Below, piece after piece: positions 7,284-14,729 of a stretch of DNA of 64,000 nt (the first letter of the stretch is position 1; each line of letters begins with the position of its first letter). The position numbers and the translations under genes were made by a program. The notes beneath the pieces are model-generated. The model made no database searches. It saw only the letters and a program-made list of their open reading frames with translations, and was not told where the DNA came from. Source of the stretch: Heyndrickxia shackletonii. Lineage in GTDB: Bacteria; Bacillota; Bacilli; Bacillales; Bacillaceae_C. Location of the stretch: assembly GCF_001420715.1 (NCBI RefSeq), contig NZ_LJJC01000015.1:212242-276241 (forward strand), in the 5' to 3' direction.

Positions 7284-7911
7284 CATCAATTCTTTTTTGC
7301 TCTTTTTCTAATAATTCACTGTACTCTTCAAACTTAAAATTATCATTTAAATGCTCTGCAAAACATCTTGCCTTGTAGAATTTGTTAAAAGAATCGTGCT
7401 CACTTTCAATTTCTTTAAATGCCGTCTCCAAATCTGTATTTTTCAATAGCCACTCTAATCCATCACTCAAGAAAGATTGTTTTATATCGTTTATAACTTC
7501 CTCGATATTGGAGCCATTGGGTTCTATCCACCAAATATCATTTCGCTTTTTTTCAGCAGGATTATCAAGTTTATTAGTATAAATAGATTGGTCAACCCTG
7601 CAATGGAGCTGTTTTTGTAACTGGCATTGATGTGGTTTAGGTATTAATTCATTTTTAGTACCAATTTTTATTTCACCATCTTTAGGTGGAACAAAATCAT
7701 AGAATATCCCTAAATCCACGTAAACAGACATAGGAGACCATCCTGTTATATCTGAAAAATTCTTCCCAACAGCAGTAATGTCAAATACCCAAGTACAGTG
7801 ATTATGCCAACCCCAATTATGTCTTGTATTCACTTTGTCAAATCCATTTTCTTTTAATGTAGGAGATAAAATTTGTCTAATTACTTTATTTATTTCAGGA
7901 GAGCCAATCAT
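7270..7911 (-). CDS. Probable DUF4304 family protein
   Basis: 213 aa, ATG 7911 behind GAGGTGG. The N-terminus INKVIRQILSPTLKENGFDK, the tryptophan-rich HNWGWHNHCTWVFDITAVGK, FSDITGWSPMSVYVDLGIFYDF and HQCQLQKQLHC segments fit DUF4304 as I remember it. This is a family of unknown function common in Firmicutes accessory regions. The C-terminal half is helical and acidic. The last codons and stop fall in the right core of the adjacent repeat. Confidence 0.65.
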   Translation of the reverse strand: MIGSPEINKVIRQILSPTLKENGFDKVNTRHNWGWHNHCTWVFDITAVGKNFSDITGWSPMSVYVDLGIFYDFVPPKDGEIKIGTKNELIPKPHQCQLQKQLHCRVDQSIYTNKLDNPAEKKRNDIWWIEPNGSNIEEVINDIKQSFLSDGLEWLLKNTDLETAFKEIESEHDSFNKFYKARCFAEHLNDNFKFEEYSELLEKEQKRIDGLFS

Positions 7912-7962
7912 TGTTTATCCACCTCATAACCCTTTAATCCCTCTATTATATATCGGTTTCTT

Positions 7963-8205
7963 GTTGAACTAAACTACCCCTTTAGTGGAACAATGAATGA
8001 TTGTAAATACGGTAGTTTTTGTTACCCTAAATTAAAAATAGGCGCTACCTTTTTGCGCCTATCAGTAGTCATTATTATTTTTCGCGAACCAGTTATACTC
8101 CCGGTAGCTTAATGCCGTTCCGAGTCTAATATTATATTTTCTTACAATAAAGTCGTTTAAATCTGGGAGTTTAATTCAACAATAGAGCCCGTTTGTTTAA
8201 CTTTT
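7963..8205 (-). repeat. Expanded or broken ACTAAC-type repeat region
   Basis: Left core GAACTAAACTACCCCTTTAG (TGGAACAA) at 7963-8003, a hairpin ATAGGCGC / GCGCCTAT at about 8038-8061 with T-rich flank, and a right-core-like GAGCCCGTTTGTTTAAC at 8186-8202 next to the stop of the kinase gene. About 120 nt between hairpin and right core (8065-8180) hold no recognised gene. Confidence 0.5.
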
Positions 8206-8213
8206 GTATCACA

Positions 8214-8762
8214 TCATATAGTAAGTAAAGAAGATTTCTTTTCAATCACAGCTTTTATTGTTGAAACACTTTGTTCTGTTGATTGATTTGTTGTGTCAAT
8301 AATATTGGATTCATAGATGCCTAAATTGTTAAATTGTTCCCACATTTTTTCTACCAATTCAATGTTGGTATCTTCGTCTAATTTGGTACGATTGATTGCT
8401 CTTTTCATCGTTTCTTCTTTAGTCGCTCTTAAGATAATGTAATGTACTTCATAATTATCTTGTACGACTTTTAGCCACGGCTTTAAGAACCAAGGACCAA
8501 CAATTCCATCTATAATCACATCGTACCCACCACGTGCAAAACGTTTTGCAGCTTCCAAAAAAGCTTCAATAACAATTAAGTTTTGTTCTTGTGATTCCGG
8601 TAAAAATGGAAGTATTGCCCCCTTTTGAATATAGTCATAAAAATCATCTGTGTGCATATGTACCGACTTTGATAAATTAGACTCTTTAGCAACAATAGAT
8701 GCCGTTGTACTTTTACCAGTCCCTGGTGAACCAGTAATTATAATAATTCTGCCATGTTTCAT
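8214..8762 (-). CDS. P-loop kinase-like AAA family ATPase
   Basis: 182 aa, ATG 8762 after GAGGAG. Walker A GSPGTGKST lies at residues 11-19, followed by HMHTDDFYDYI, a segment typical of small-molecule kinases of the AAA_33/zeta-like group; YDVIIDGIVGPW is the Walker B-like strand, and VHYIILRATKEETMKRAINR the lid region with basic residues. Probably phosphorylates a small molecule or nucleoside; the substrate cannot be told. Repeat elements flank the gene. Confidence 0.8.
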   Translation of the reverse strand: MKHGRIIIITGSPGTGKSTTASIVAKESNLSKSVHMHTDDFYDYIQKGAILPFLPESQEQNLIVIEAFLEAAKRFARGGYDVIIDGIVGPWFLKPWLKVVQDNYEVHYIILRATKEETMKRAINRTKLDEDTNIELVEKMWEQFNNLGIYESNIIDTTNQSTEQSVSTIKAVIEKKSSLLTI

Positions 8763-8825
8763 ATTTATCTCCTCATTTTTTCACATTAATACATTTTCTA
8801 TTTCGGGACGCTACCCCAATAGGCA

Positions 8826-8866
8826 ATGTTCAATTTAAATTGCTCTCTTTAATGGAATAAGACGTT
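8826..8866 (-). repeat. Degenerate ACTAAC-type left core
   Basis: GTTCAATTTAAATTGCTCTC with TTTAATGGAATAAGACG resembles the left core with several changes. No inner hairpin or right core seen; the 8866-9000 stretch holds no recognised gene. Confidence 0.3.
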
Positions 8867-9003
8867 AAAGTTTATAAACAACTTTATTGTAAAATAAACG
8901 ACTTTATTTGTAAGTAAACATCTTTTTAATCACTCAACATTTTCTCAGTCTACAGTCTAATGGTTTATTTTCTTTTTACAGTATTCCTCGGTATTCCTTT
9001 TTT

Positions 9004-9078
9004 TACCATAGTACCCCTTTAGTCGAATAAGAAAAGCCAACAAATTGGCAGCTGGATCTTTAACTCTTGCCCCCTTTA
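9004..9078 (-). repeat. ACTAAC-type repeat element abutting a broken gene
   Basis: Left core GTACCCCTTTAGTCGAATAAG, inner GCCAACAAATTGGCAGC, right core CTTGCCCCCTTTAGC. The gene remnant at 9079 stops at the right edge. Confidence 0.75.
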
Positions 9079-9228
9079 GCACGCAGATATTTGGATCTAT
9101 CACTGGATATTCCCAAGCATTGAGAAAGTTCCACTGTACCAATATGCGAAATATCTTTTAATTTTACAAGTTCTTAATTTGGCTCTTTCTTCCTCCGTTA
9201 AAGGAAGTTTGGGAGAAGAATTCGGCAT
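9079..9228 (-). pseudogene. Truncated helix-hairpin-helix (Cdd1/pathogenicity-locus-like) gene
   Basis: ATG 9228 behind AAAGGTGAAGCCT opens MPNSSPKLPLTEEERAKLRT. After codon 22 or so the frame shifts, and the continuation in another frame reads DISHIGTVELSQCLGISSDR then SKYLRA before it hits the repeat element. The pattern TEEERAKLR...KIK...DI...LS..LG.S..R.KYL is what I remember from small Bacillus HHH proteins annotated as pathogenicity locus (Cdd1). The C-terminal half is missing. Family assignment is from memory; the frameshift plus truncation at the repeat edge is direct. Confidence 0.5.
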
Positions 9229-9376
9229 AGGCTTCACCTTTCCAACACGTTTTCGAGCTCCTAAAACACTCTCTATTAATCCTGCATCCTCAGAAAACTT
9301 TTAACTTCATCTCTCCTGAAATCTATTGAGAAGATGGATGGACGCTATACATTCTAAATATGGTATAGTCATAAAA

Positions 9377-9895
9377 TTATATACTCCTCCACCCATAGAA
9401 AGCTATGACTAGATCATGTCCGTTAATTTTACTAAGACGCTCATCAAGGAATTCACCAATTTTGATACCCCCAACAGACTCATAAAACTTTCTTGCGGAA
9501 GAGTTGTCCTTAAAGACTCCCAAAAACATTGACCTTATCTCATTCTGTTTAAAGTGATTAGTAACGGCATGTAACAACTTTTTTCCCACACCACTACGTT
9601 GATAATGAGGCGAAATATAAAGCGTGTTTAACTCGCCTTGATACCCTTGAGGTGCATGATCAGGTAAGGAGCCCATTGAAAATCCTATAATTTTATCTTG
9701 TTTTACAGCTACATAACAAAATGATTGTAGATTGCTATTCTCCAAAATCTCCTTGAATCTTTCAACTGTACTTTCGTTCGATATTGACTCCATAAACTTT
9801 TCTGACACAATCCCCTTATGGGTTGCCTTCATACTATCTACATAGATTTTTGCGACAACCGGTAACTCTTGGGGTTCCATTTGTCTAATTATCAA
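9377..9895 (-). CDS. GNAT family N-acetyltransferase
   Basis: 172 aa from TTG 9895 behind GAGGGGACAGA. The acetyl-CoA motif is clear: ELNTLYISPHYQRSGVGKKL, with QRSGVG as the pyrophosphate loop at about residues 99-104. It is followed by LGVFKDNSSARKFYESVGG, the usual motif B. The substrate is unknown. This size and sequence style is common for stand-alone acetyltransferases of unknown target in Bacillaceae. Confidence 0.85.
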   Translation of the reverse strand: MIIRQMEPQELPVVAKIYVDSMKATHKGIVSEKFMESISNESTVERFKEILENSNLQSFCYVAVKQDKIIGFSMGSLPDHAPQGYQGELNTLYISPHYQRSGVGKKLLHAVTNHFKQNEIRSMFLGVFKDNSSARKFYESVGGIKIGEFLDERLSKINGHDLVIAFYGWRSI

Positions 9896-9910
9896 ATCTG
9901 TCCCCTCATT

Positions 9911-10003
9911 TCAAATAGTATTGTTAGTACCTTTGTTGAGTTGCACTTGTAATAAGATAAGAAAAATAAATATCACGATAAAGCCAATTAAAAAGTACCT
10001 CAA
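9911..10003 (-). CDS. Possible single-helix micro-protein (30 aa)
   Basis: A TTG at 10001-10003 follows GAGAGGAATT and opens a frame LRYFLIGFIVIFIFLILLQV with a short polar end QLNKGTNNTI and TGA at 9911-9913. One membrane helix. It ends just upstream of the GNAT gene on the same strand and could be co-transcribed. The evidence is limited to RBS, hydrophobicity and context. Confidence 0.3.
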   Translation of the reverse strand: MRYFLIGFIVIFIFLILLQVQLNKGTNNTI

Positions 10004-10075
10004 AATTCCTCTCAATCTAATTATTCTAAAATATATTCATCTTTTTTACTACAAACTCCTTCTTTTCTTTGTCAC

Positions 10076-10156
10076 TATCCTACTCCGTTAGCTTAATAAC
10101 TTAAACGAAAATAAGCGATAATCCTGCTTGGACTATCGCACCCCATAGTTTAAGTA
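10076..10156 (-). repeat. ACTAAC-type repeat element with alternative hairpin
   Basis: Left core CTACTCCGTTAGCTTAATAA, inner hairpin GCGATA...TATCGC, right core GCACCCCATAGTTTAAG. No minus-strand gene lies directly to its right; the neighbouring gene at 10286 is on the plus strand, so this copy may be an orphan. Confidence 0.65.
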
Positions 10157-10285
10157 TATTATACGTAACACCGACTTTTAAATATGTTAAAGATTCATAT
10201 CCTGTTTTTTTGCTATTAAACGAACAATTTATCACGAAACCCATATATTGGTATCAAGCATAGATTTTAAAATAGGAGGATATTT

Positions 10286-10663
10286 ATGAATGAACATTTA
10301 GAGATTGAACCAATAAAACGGCAACAAGACCCCTCTTACCCTTACAACGGAAGGTTTACAGGGACTCTATTTAAACAACACAATGGTACTGTATCTCCAA
10401 TTTCAGTGTTTATTGATATCTGGACTGGTCGTATTTCAGGCTTTATAGGTGGTAGAAGAACCACAGGATTTGTTCATTATAATGGATATACCGAGTTTAC
10501 ATTAGCAGGTGTATATTCTGGAATTCATTTTCTTCCCCCTGAAGAATATCGTGGGAGATTTATAGTCAAAAGACCAATACCTCCCTGGCAAGCTAATGGA
10601 TCATGGTCTAGTCCTTTCCAAAGTGGACAATGGAGTCTTTCTCTTGAAGAGTTTATACATTGA
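10286..10663 (+). CDS. Hypothetical soluble protein (125 aa)
   Basis: First plus-strand gene in the window, with AGGAGG 7 nt upstream of ATG. The protein is rich in Gly, Pro and aromatic residues: PYNGRFTGTLFKQHNG, VFIDIWTGRISGFIGGRRTT, EYRGRFIVKRPIPPWQANGS. This suggests a small beta-rich fold without membrane segment or cysteines. No family recognised. Followed by a conventional terminator rather than the dispersed repeat. Confidence 0.65.
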   Translation: MNEHLEIEPIKRQQDPSYPYNGRFTGTLFKQHNGTVSPISVFIDIWTGRISGFIGGRRTTGFVHYNGYTEFTLAGVYSGIHFLPPEEYRGRFIVKRPIPPWQANGSWSSPFQSGQWSLSLEEFIH

Positions 10664-10680
10664 TTGCTTGCAGAAAGATT

Positions 10681-10717
10681 TAAAAAGCTCTGTTTGAATG
10701 AAATCAGAGCTTTTTTT
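10681..10717 (+). terminator. Rho-independent terminator
   Basis: AAAAAGCTCTG and CAGAGCTTTTTTT pair around a TTTGAATGAAAT loop just after the gene at 10286. Confidence 0.8.
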
Positions 10718-10732
10718 GAATCTTTCAAACCC

Positions 10733-10805
10733 TTGTTAAACATACCACCCTTTACTTCAATAAAAAAAAAAAAAACGACCCTTCGTTATTGAAGAAGCGT
10801 ACAAG
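10733..10805 (-). repeat. Degenerate ACTAAC-type repeat element
   Basis: TGTTAAACATACCACCCTTT and ACTTCAATAAAA resemble the left core, followed by a 14-A run and ACGACCCTTCGTTATTGAAG that resembles the right core. Lies downstream of the ABM-domain gene. Confidence 0.45.
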
Positions 10806-10822
10806 ACAGTTTAAGAACAATA

Positions 10823-11116
10823 TTAAAGCTTCACTTTCTCAAAATGTTCAACTGTAGGAAAGGGGTTATAAAAATGATGTAATTGTTTTTTCCACTCTTG
10901 ATACTCGTTAGATTGTCTAAATCCAACTGTATGGTCTTCTAATGTTTCCCACTTTACCAGTAGTAAATATTTCCCCTCAACCTCAATACAACGCTGTAAT
11001 TCGTGAGATATGTAACCTTTCATAGAGGATATAATTTTCGATGCACCACGGAATGCTTCTTCATATTCTGTTTCCATACCTTTTTTAACTTGCAGTAAAA
11101 CAGCTTCCAAAATCAA
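10823..11116 (-). CDS. Antibiotic biosynthesis monooxygenase (ABM) domain protein
   Basis: 97-98 aa; start set at TTG 11116 after GGGGGAATTTCG because the family normally begins directly with the first beta strand (LILEAVLLQVKKGMETEYEE). The ABM pattern is visible: first strand, helix EEAFRGASKIISSMKGYISH, strand KYLLLVKWETLEDHTVGFRQ and helix NEYQEWKKQLHHF. Such ferredoxin-fold dimers act as heme-degrading or quinone monooxygenases or have unknown roles. No heme-ligand assignment is possible here. Confidence 0.8.
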   Translation of the reverse strand: MILEAVLLQVKKGMETEYEEAFRGASKIISSMKGYISHELQRCIEVEGKYLLLVKWETLEDHTVGFRQSNEYQEWKKQLHHFYNPFPTVEHFEKVKL

Positions 11117-11290
11117 CGAAATTCCCCCTTTTTGAAAGTATAACATTACTACGTTATTTATCCGCTTTTATTCAACTATCCACTACAATAAAAAAATACA
11201 TCCATTGTTAAAGGAATGCCTTATTATCAAAAATTACCGAAAATTAGTATAATCAAATGGTGTTTAAGTAAATTAAAAGGAGGCAACGGA

Positions 11291-11650
11291 ATGACTAAAA
11301 CCAATTTAAATCACGGTATTATAGTTTTATTAGAGTTTTATCCATCTTGGTTAGCTTTACCTCGTGAAAAAAGAAGAGAGCTTGCAGAGGATTTATATTC
11401 AATAATTAGAAAATACAACGAACACGTTAAGGTAAAATTTTTTGACGCTGATGCATTTGGAGACGGTACCTACACCGATTTTATTCTATGTGAAACATCA
11501 GATTTAAAAATGTATCATTTTATGTGGGAAGAAATACGAGATACATATGCCTATTCTAATGGTTACTTTAAAATTAAAAAAGTTATTATGGGTGTCCAAA
11601 ATGCCTATCAAAAATTTGAGGAAGAGGTTTTAGAAATGGATTCAGAATAA
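11291..11650 (+). CDS. Darcynin-like family protein (119 aa)
   Basis: Start set at ATG 11291 with GGAGG seven bases upstream; a longer frame from 11216 has no RBS. The sequence IIVLLEFYPSWLALPREKRR, then VKFFDADAFGDGTYTDFILC and ETSDLKMYHFMWEEIRDTYA matches, from memory, the darcynin family (PSWLALPR and FFDAEAF motifs). It is a small dimeric alpha/beta-barrel-like protein of unknown function related to ABM-type folds. Plus-strand gene with its own terminator. Confidence 0.6.
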   Translation: MTKTNLNHGIIVLLEFYPSWLALPREKRRELAEDLYSIIRKYNEHVKVKFFDADAFGDGTYTDFILCETSDLKMYHFMWEEIRDTYAYSNGYFKIKKVIMGVQNAYQKFEEEVLEMDSE

Positions 11651-11673
11651 TAATAAAGTCTAGCTGCAACAAA

Positions 11674-11708
11674 AGGGATGAATCATTTCATTCCCTTTTT
11701 TGTTAATC
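11674..11708 (+). terminator. Rho-independent terminator
   Basis: AAAAGGGATGAA / TTCATTCCCTTTTTT with a short loop, immediately after the darcynin-like gene. Confidence 0.8.
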
Positions 11709-11732
11709 TAAAGGTATCATTGTTCTTATAGT

Positions 11733-11800
11733 ATCCTGCCTCGTTATTCGAATTGGCAGCTGCAGCTGGATCTTTAACTCTTGTACCAGTTAATACCATT
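11733..11800 (-). repeat. Partial ACTAAC-type repeat element
   Basis: CCTGCCTCGTTATTCGAATT, GGCAGCTGCAGCTGGATC and TTTAACTCTTGTACC: cores and inner part are recognisable but rearranged, with the T-run side of the hairpin lost. Confidence 0.5.
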
Positions 11801-11861
11801 CCAAGGCTCATCTTCTCACCCCGTTATATAAATTTTCATTACTTTTTATATTACCATTCTT

Positions 11862-11940
11862 CTTCAAGTAACTTTTCCTTTAAGTTCAATAAAAAAATGG
11901 CTGCCCTAGCAACCATCTGTTCAACGAAAACACAGTTTAG
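11862..11940 (-). repeat. ACTAAC-type repeat element with distinct hairpin
   Basis: TTAAGTTCAATAAAAAAATG then GGCTGCCCTAGCAACCAT, giving a minus-strand hairpin ATGGTTGC / GCAGCCAT followed by TTTTTTTATTGAAC. Terminator-like for the 50-aa gene at 11946. Confidence 0.6.
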
Positions 11941-11945
11941 TTTAA

Positions 11946-12098
11946 TCAGGTATTTGACCCCCGTCTTTGTTTGAATGAGAGCACAATTGCAATAACAAAT
12001 AAAATTACAGAAATTAAAATTGTTGTTCCCGAAGCAATAGGCGTTAAAAATCCTAAAAGTAATAAAATAATTCCCAAGACAATTAAGCCAACAACCAT
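11946..12098 (-). CDS. Small two-helix membrane protein (50 aa)
   Basis: ATG 12098 lies behind GGGAGGAGG. Product MVVGLIVLGIILLLLGFLTP, then IASGTT loop, second helix ILISVILFVIAIVLSF and basic tail KQRRGSNT, TGA 11946-11948. The GFLTPIASG hinge between two helices is typical of small Bacillaceae membrane proteins of the DUF-type; family not certain. Well supported by RBS, codon structure and terminator. Confidence 0.75.
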   Translation of the reverse strand: MVVGLIVLGIILLLLGFLTPIASGTTILISVILFVIAIVLSFKQRRGSNT

Positions 12099-12192
12099 AA
12101 TTAAATTCCTCCTCCCACCTATTAGGATTATCCATTGTCTTTTTTAATTTTAACATAACAACCCCTTTATTGGGCGGAAATGGAAATATAGT

Positions 12193-12275
12193 AGACTTTT
12201 TCGTTAGCTGAATAAGAAAAAGCCACCAAATTGGCAGTTGGATTTTTACCTCTTACCCCCGATTGTTTTAGTACA
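12193..12275 (-). repeat. ACTAAC-type repeat element
   Basis: TTTTCGTTAGCTGAATAAG, inner GCCACCAAATTGGCAGTTGG, right core TTACCCCCGATTGTTTTAG. It sits left of the second DUF3916 gene. Confidence 0.7.
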
Positions 12276-12349
12276 ACATTTCACAAACTTATAAAGTATA
12301 AACTTGCTTGGATTGAAGAAATGGCACCGATTTACAGAATCTCATTATT

Positions 12350-12883
12350 CTAAGTTAATTCACCAATAAACCAGATTTCGCCTTCATAGTTGAAGTCATC
12401 ATCCGAAATTATCTCCTTGAAACCTCGGACTTTTAAATCAGATATTAATACAAGATTCCACTCTTTTATTAAATTTCTTTCGCTTTCTAGAGGTATCCAT
12501 TTTTGTTCTGCCGAGTTTCTCTCGAAAAAACCATCAAACCAACTTTTATCTGGTATTACTACAATTTGTGAGTCAAATAAATTTGGCAATGAAATAATTG
12601 CATAGATGCAATAATCCCTCTGTTCCTTTGACTTTATATTTATTAAATGATTTACCCGTTCAATTAATTCTTGCATAATTTCTCGTCTTAATTTGTTAGG
12701 AGTTTTTTTCGAATCAATATATTCTTGGCTAAAAGGTAAGTGTAAGTGCCAATAGCCTAAACCATAATCATCAGGATTAGGCATAGTTTTGGTTAAGTCA
12801 GTTAAATCCTCTACAAAAGTATTGTATCTTCTTCTTAACCCCCTAACTTTCTTTTTTGATCCGTTATCAAATTTCCATCTCAC
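12350..12883 (-). CDS. Probable DUF3916 family protein, second copy
   Basis: 177 aa; paralogue of the protein at 2394-2900, sharing VRGLRRRYNTF near the start, YWHLHLPF, a central helix (EIMQELIERVNHLINIKSKE) and the C-terminal EGEIWFIGEL. Identity looks moderate, so this is not a recent duplication. Soluble, function unknown. The start at ATG 12883 is preceded only by a GGAG-poor stretch (GGGAGTTAG), so confidence in the exact start is moderate. Confidence 0.7.
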   Translation of the reverse strand: MRWKFDNGSKKKVRGLRRRYNTFVEDLTDLTKTMPNPDDYGLGYWHLHLPFSQEYIDSKKTPNKLRREIMQELIERVNHLINIKSKEQRDYCIYAIISLPNLFDSQIVVIPDKSWFDGFFERNSAEQKWIPLESERNLIKEWNLVLISDLKVRGFKEIISDDDFNYEGEIWFIGELT

Positions 12884-12939
12884 TATACTAACTCCCGTTT
12901 AATTGTATTTATTCACATTCCATTTTATCTTTTAATTTT

Positions 12940-13272
12940 CTATTTTTTCATAGCCTTATCGACTTTTTGATTGACCGATTCTTGATAGAGGTCAGCATAA
13001 GTTTTTGAATCTTCCATCAGCGCATCACAGAAAGCAGCAACATCTGTTCCTGTAACTTCAAGCACACCTTTCCTAGCAGCTGCGCCTTCTTCAAAGAAGC
13101 TTACAATTTCCGAGAGCAGTCCGATACCTTCGTTAAGCTCTACAGGACCGACTTTGAAGAGATATTTTTGGATCTCTTTATAGACAATTTGGTAATCTTG
13201 TGGAAGTGCTTTGACACGCGAAACATGGGCTCTCCATTCTTTTTTGCCTTCGATGATTTTTTTGATGCTCAT
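12940..13272 (-). CDS. DUF1048 family protein
   Basis: 110 aa. Sequence MSIKKIIEGKKEWRAHVSRV, ALPQDYQIVYKEIQKYLFKV and VLEVTGTDVAAFCDALMED are the DUF1048 pattern, an all-helical family almost always encoded next to PadR-type repressors. The start overlaps the stop of the upstream DUF1048 gene (ATGA), showing translational coupling. Role presumed regulatory or effector in the PadR regulon, not established. Confidence 0.85.
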   Translation of the reverse strand: MSIKKIIEGKKEWRAHVSRVKALPQDYQIVYKEIQKYLFKVGPVELNEGIGLLSEIVSFFEEGAAARKGVLEVTGTDVAAFCDALMEDSKTYADLYQESVNQKVDKAMKK

Positions 13273-13622
13273 TTCAATCCTCCTAACTTTCTTGCAACAT
13301 TCTTGTTAAGTTGGTTACGCCACTTATCTCTATAAGTTTTTGCTCCTTCGTCACCGACAAGCGCTGCGCAGAAGCCTTTGATATCTTCTCCTAGTACTTC
13401 TTCAATGCTTTGGCCGTCTGCTGATGTAACTTCAAGCAGTTCAAGAGCACTGTCAAGAATCGGCATCAGATTACGACCAGTGAAATCGCCGTGAATCCAG
13501 ATATTACTTGTAATTTCTTTCCAAGCAGTTTGATATTCCGCTGGCAAGGCTTTTGCTCGTGCTTCAAATCCTTTCATTTCTTTAGTCATATCACTTCCGG
13601 TGATTTTTTCTAAAAAGTTCAT
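13269..13622 (-). CDS. DUF1048 family protein
   Basis: 117 aa behind AAAGGAGGAG. MNFLEKITGSDMTKEMKGFE, ALPAEYQTAWKEITSNIW and EVLGEDIKGFCAALVGDEGA match the neighbouring DUF1048 protein, so the two are tandem paralogues. Its stop overlaps the next start. Together with the PadR regulator upstream on the same strand it forms one likely operon, into which a third decayed copy is wedged. Confidence 0.85.
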   Translation of the reverse strand: MNFLEKITGSDMTKEMKGFEARAKALPAEYQTAWKEITSNIWIHGDFTGRNLMPILDSALELLEVTSADGQSIEEVLGEDIKGFCAALVGDEGAKTYRDKWRNQLNKNVARKLGGLK

Positions 13623-13667
13623 TATAGTCTCCTCCTTTAAGATACTAAGCTGTTCAGCAAAGTTCTA

Positions 13668-13805
13668 TTATTTAATCGCATCGTTATGACGTTGCTTATC
13701 AACCCACTATTTTGCATCAATGACGAGAGCACCACGGAAAGCTGCTCCGTCGTTGCCGGTAACTCTGATCTAATCTGTTGAAGACCAATCTCAACCAAGT
13801 TGTAG
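13668..13805 (-). pseudogene. Decayed third DUF1048 gene
   Basis: Between the PadR gene and the intact DUF1048 gene, a frame ending at TAA 13668-13670 reads VTGNDGAAFRGALVIDAK, stop, WVDKQRHNDAIK. This aligns with VTGTDVAAFCDALMEDSK and the lysine-rich end of the intact copies. Further upstream in another frame ILDYSYNLVEIGLQQIRS resembles the middle of the family. There are at least one nonsense codon and one frameshift. It indicates the operon once carried three DUF1048 genes. Confidence 0.6.
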
Positions 13806-13843
13806 GAATAATCCAAGATTATCGGATGGAATATCTTATGCAG

Positions 13844-14164
13844 CTATGTTGACTTCAAAACGTTAATTTTTGATGATACAAAGTCCCATTTTTTCCAAAA
13901 CAATTCAAGTTCCTTGCGACCAGCCTCATTAAGCGTGTAAAACTTGCGGGGCGGCCCCATATCTGACGGTTTTTTTTCTATGCTCACCAGTTTTTTCTTT
14001 TCTAGTCGCATGAGGATCGTGTAGACCGTCCCCTCCACGACTTCGGTAAACCCAAGTTCGTTCAGGCGGCGTGTAATCTCGTAGCCATAGGTTTCATGGC
14101 GGCTGATGATTTCAAGTACGCAGCCTTCCAGTGAACCCTTCAGCATTTCAGTTAAATTTTCCAT
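13844..14164 (-). CDS. PadR family transcriptional regulator
   Basis: 106 aa; start set at ATG 14162-14164, nine bases after AGAGGTGG (a GTG four codons earlier overlaps that site). The winged-helix N-terminus is clear: LKGSLEGCVLEIISRHETYG, YEITRRLNELGF, EGTVYTILMRLEKKKLVSI and the wing with PPRKFYTLNEAGRKEL. Short (no C-terminal Vir_act helix pair), so a PadR subgroup-2-like repressor. Likely controls itself and the DUF1048 genes downstream; candidate operators lie at 14261 and 14387. Confidence 0.9.
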   Translation of the reverse strand: MENLTEMLKGSLEGCVLEIISRHETYGYEITRRLNELGFTEVVEGTVYTILMRLEKKKLVSIEKKPSDMGPPRKFYTLNEAGRKELELFWKKWDFVSSKINVLKST

Positions 14165-14260
14165 GTTTAGAGCCACCTCTATTCTGTCTGACTTATATTC
14201 AGTATAACTTAGTACTGTGATGAATAATTTCCAAATAGCTTTTGAGAAAATCCCTCTATT

Positions 14261-14295
14261 TAGTATTACTTATTACGTGTATATAGTAACACTGA
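14261..14295. promoter_or_regulatory. Inverted repeat, copy 1 of a pair
   Basis: AGTATTACT and AGTAACACT form an inverted repeat with one mismatch around TATTACGTGTATAT. The same layout recurs at 14387, 126 bases away. Lies upstream of the PadR gene, so an operator role is plausible. Confidence 0.45.
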
Positions 14296-14386
14296 TTAGT
14301 GATGAGTGTCAACTATATTTATTTAAAAAATTCGATACCAATATTAACGGCTATACAACACCATTAAGATTGAAACGCTTCCTACT

Positions 14387-14420
14387 TAGTAATACTTAAT
14401 ACAACTATATAGTATTACAA
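14387..14420. promoter_or_regulatory. Inverted repeat, copy 2 of a pair
   Basis: GTAATACT and AGTATTAC are a perfect 8-bp inverted repeat spaced by 14 nt (TAATACAACTATAT). It resembles copy 1 at 14261 in sequence and spacing. Confidence 0.45.
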
Positions 14421-14568
14421 AATAGTTGTTGTGTCAAACCCATTTTATTTACTTCTGGGAAAAACAAGCTAAAGATAACTATAAACTCTTGGTTCTATTA
14501 AGTGAGTGCGTAAAACACAATAATTTGGATGGCAATTGACTCCTTGGTAGAAAGAGGATGAAGAACTA

Positions 14569-14700
14569 ATGAACAAAAAGGACTCAGCAGATATTGATAC
14601 CACCCTTAAGTCCTCCACTTTCCATTTTTTCAAACATGAACATCGTTCGGGACATTTTAGGATAAAAAGCAAATTTATATTAGCTAACATTGAAAAATGA
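14569..14700 (+). CDS. Possible short ORF (43 aa)
   Basis: ATG 14569 follows AGAGGA at a long 10-nt distance and opens MNKKDSADIDTTLKSSTFHF then FKHEHRSGHFRIKSKFILAN, TGA at 14698. Charged and aromatic without a membrane helix. It could be a remnant of a longer gene rather than a functional peptide. The remaining sequence between 14430 and 14700 holds nothing else I recognise. Confidence 0.25.
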   Translation: MNKKDSADIDTTLKSSTFHFFKHEHRSGHFRIKSKFILANIEK

Positions 14701-14726
14701 CGAGAAATTATGTATCTCGTCATTTC
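14696..14726. terminator. Perfect hairpin, probable bidirectional terminator
   Basis: AATGACGAGA and TCTCGTCATT pair perfectly around a 9-nt loop, followed by TCTT on the plus strand. It follows the stop of the oxidoreductase at 14730 on the minus strand. Confidence 0.65.
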
Positions 14727-14729
14727 TTA

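Noticed and set aside
8957-9142. 61-aa frame reading through a repeat element
   Set aside because: It mostly translates the ACTAAC-type element and the tail of the broken HHH gene in a wrong frame.
11753-12156. Longer frames on both strands over the 50-aa gene
   Set aside because: They lack ribosome sites and translate repeat sequence; the 50-aa two-helix frame with GGGAGGAGG is the convincing one.
14217-14399. 60-aa plus-strand frame
   Set aside because: No RBS, and it simply spans the two inverted repeats.
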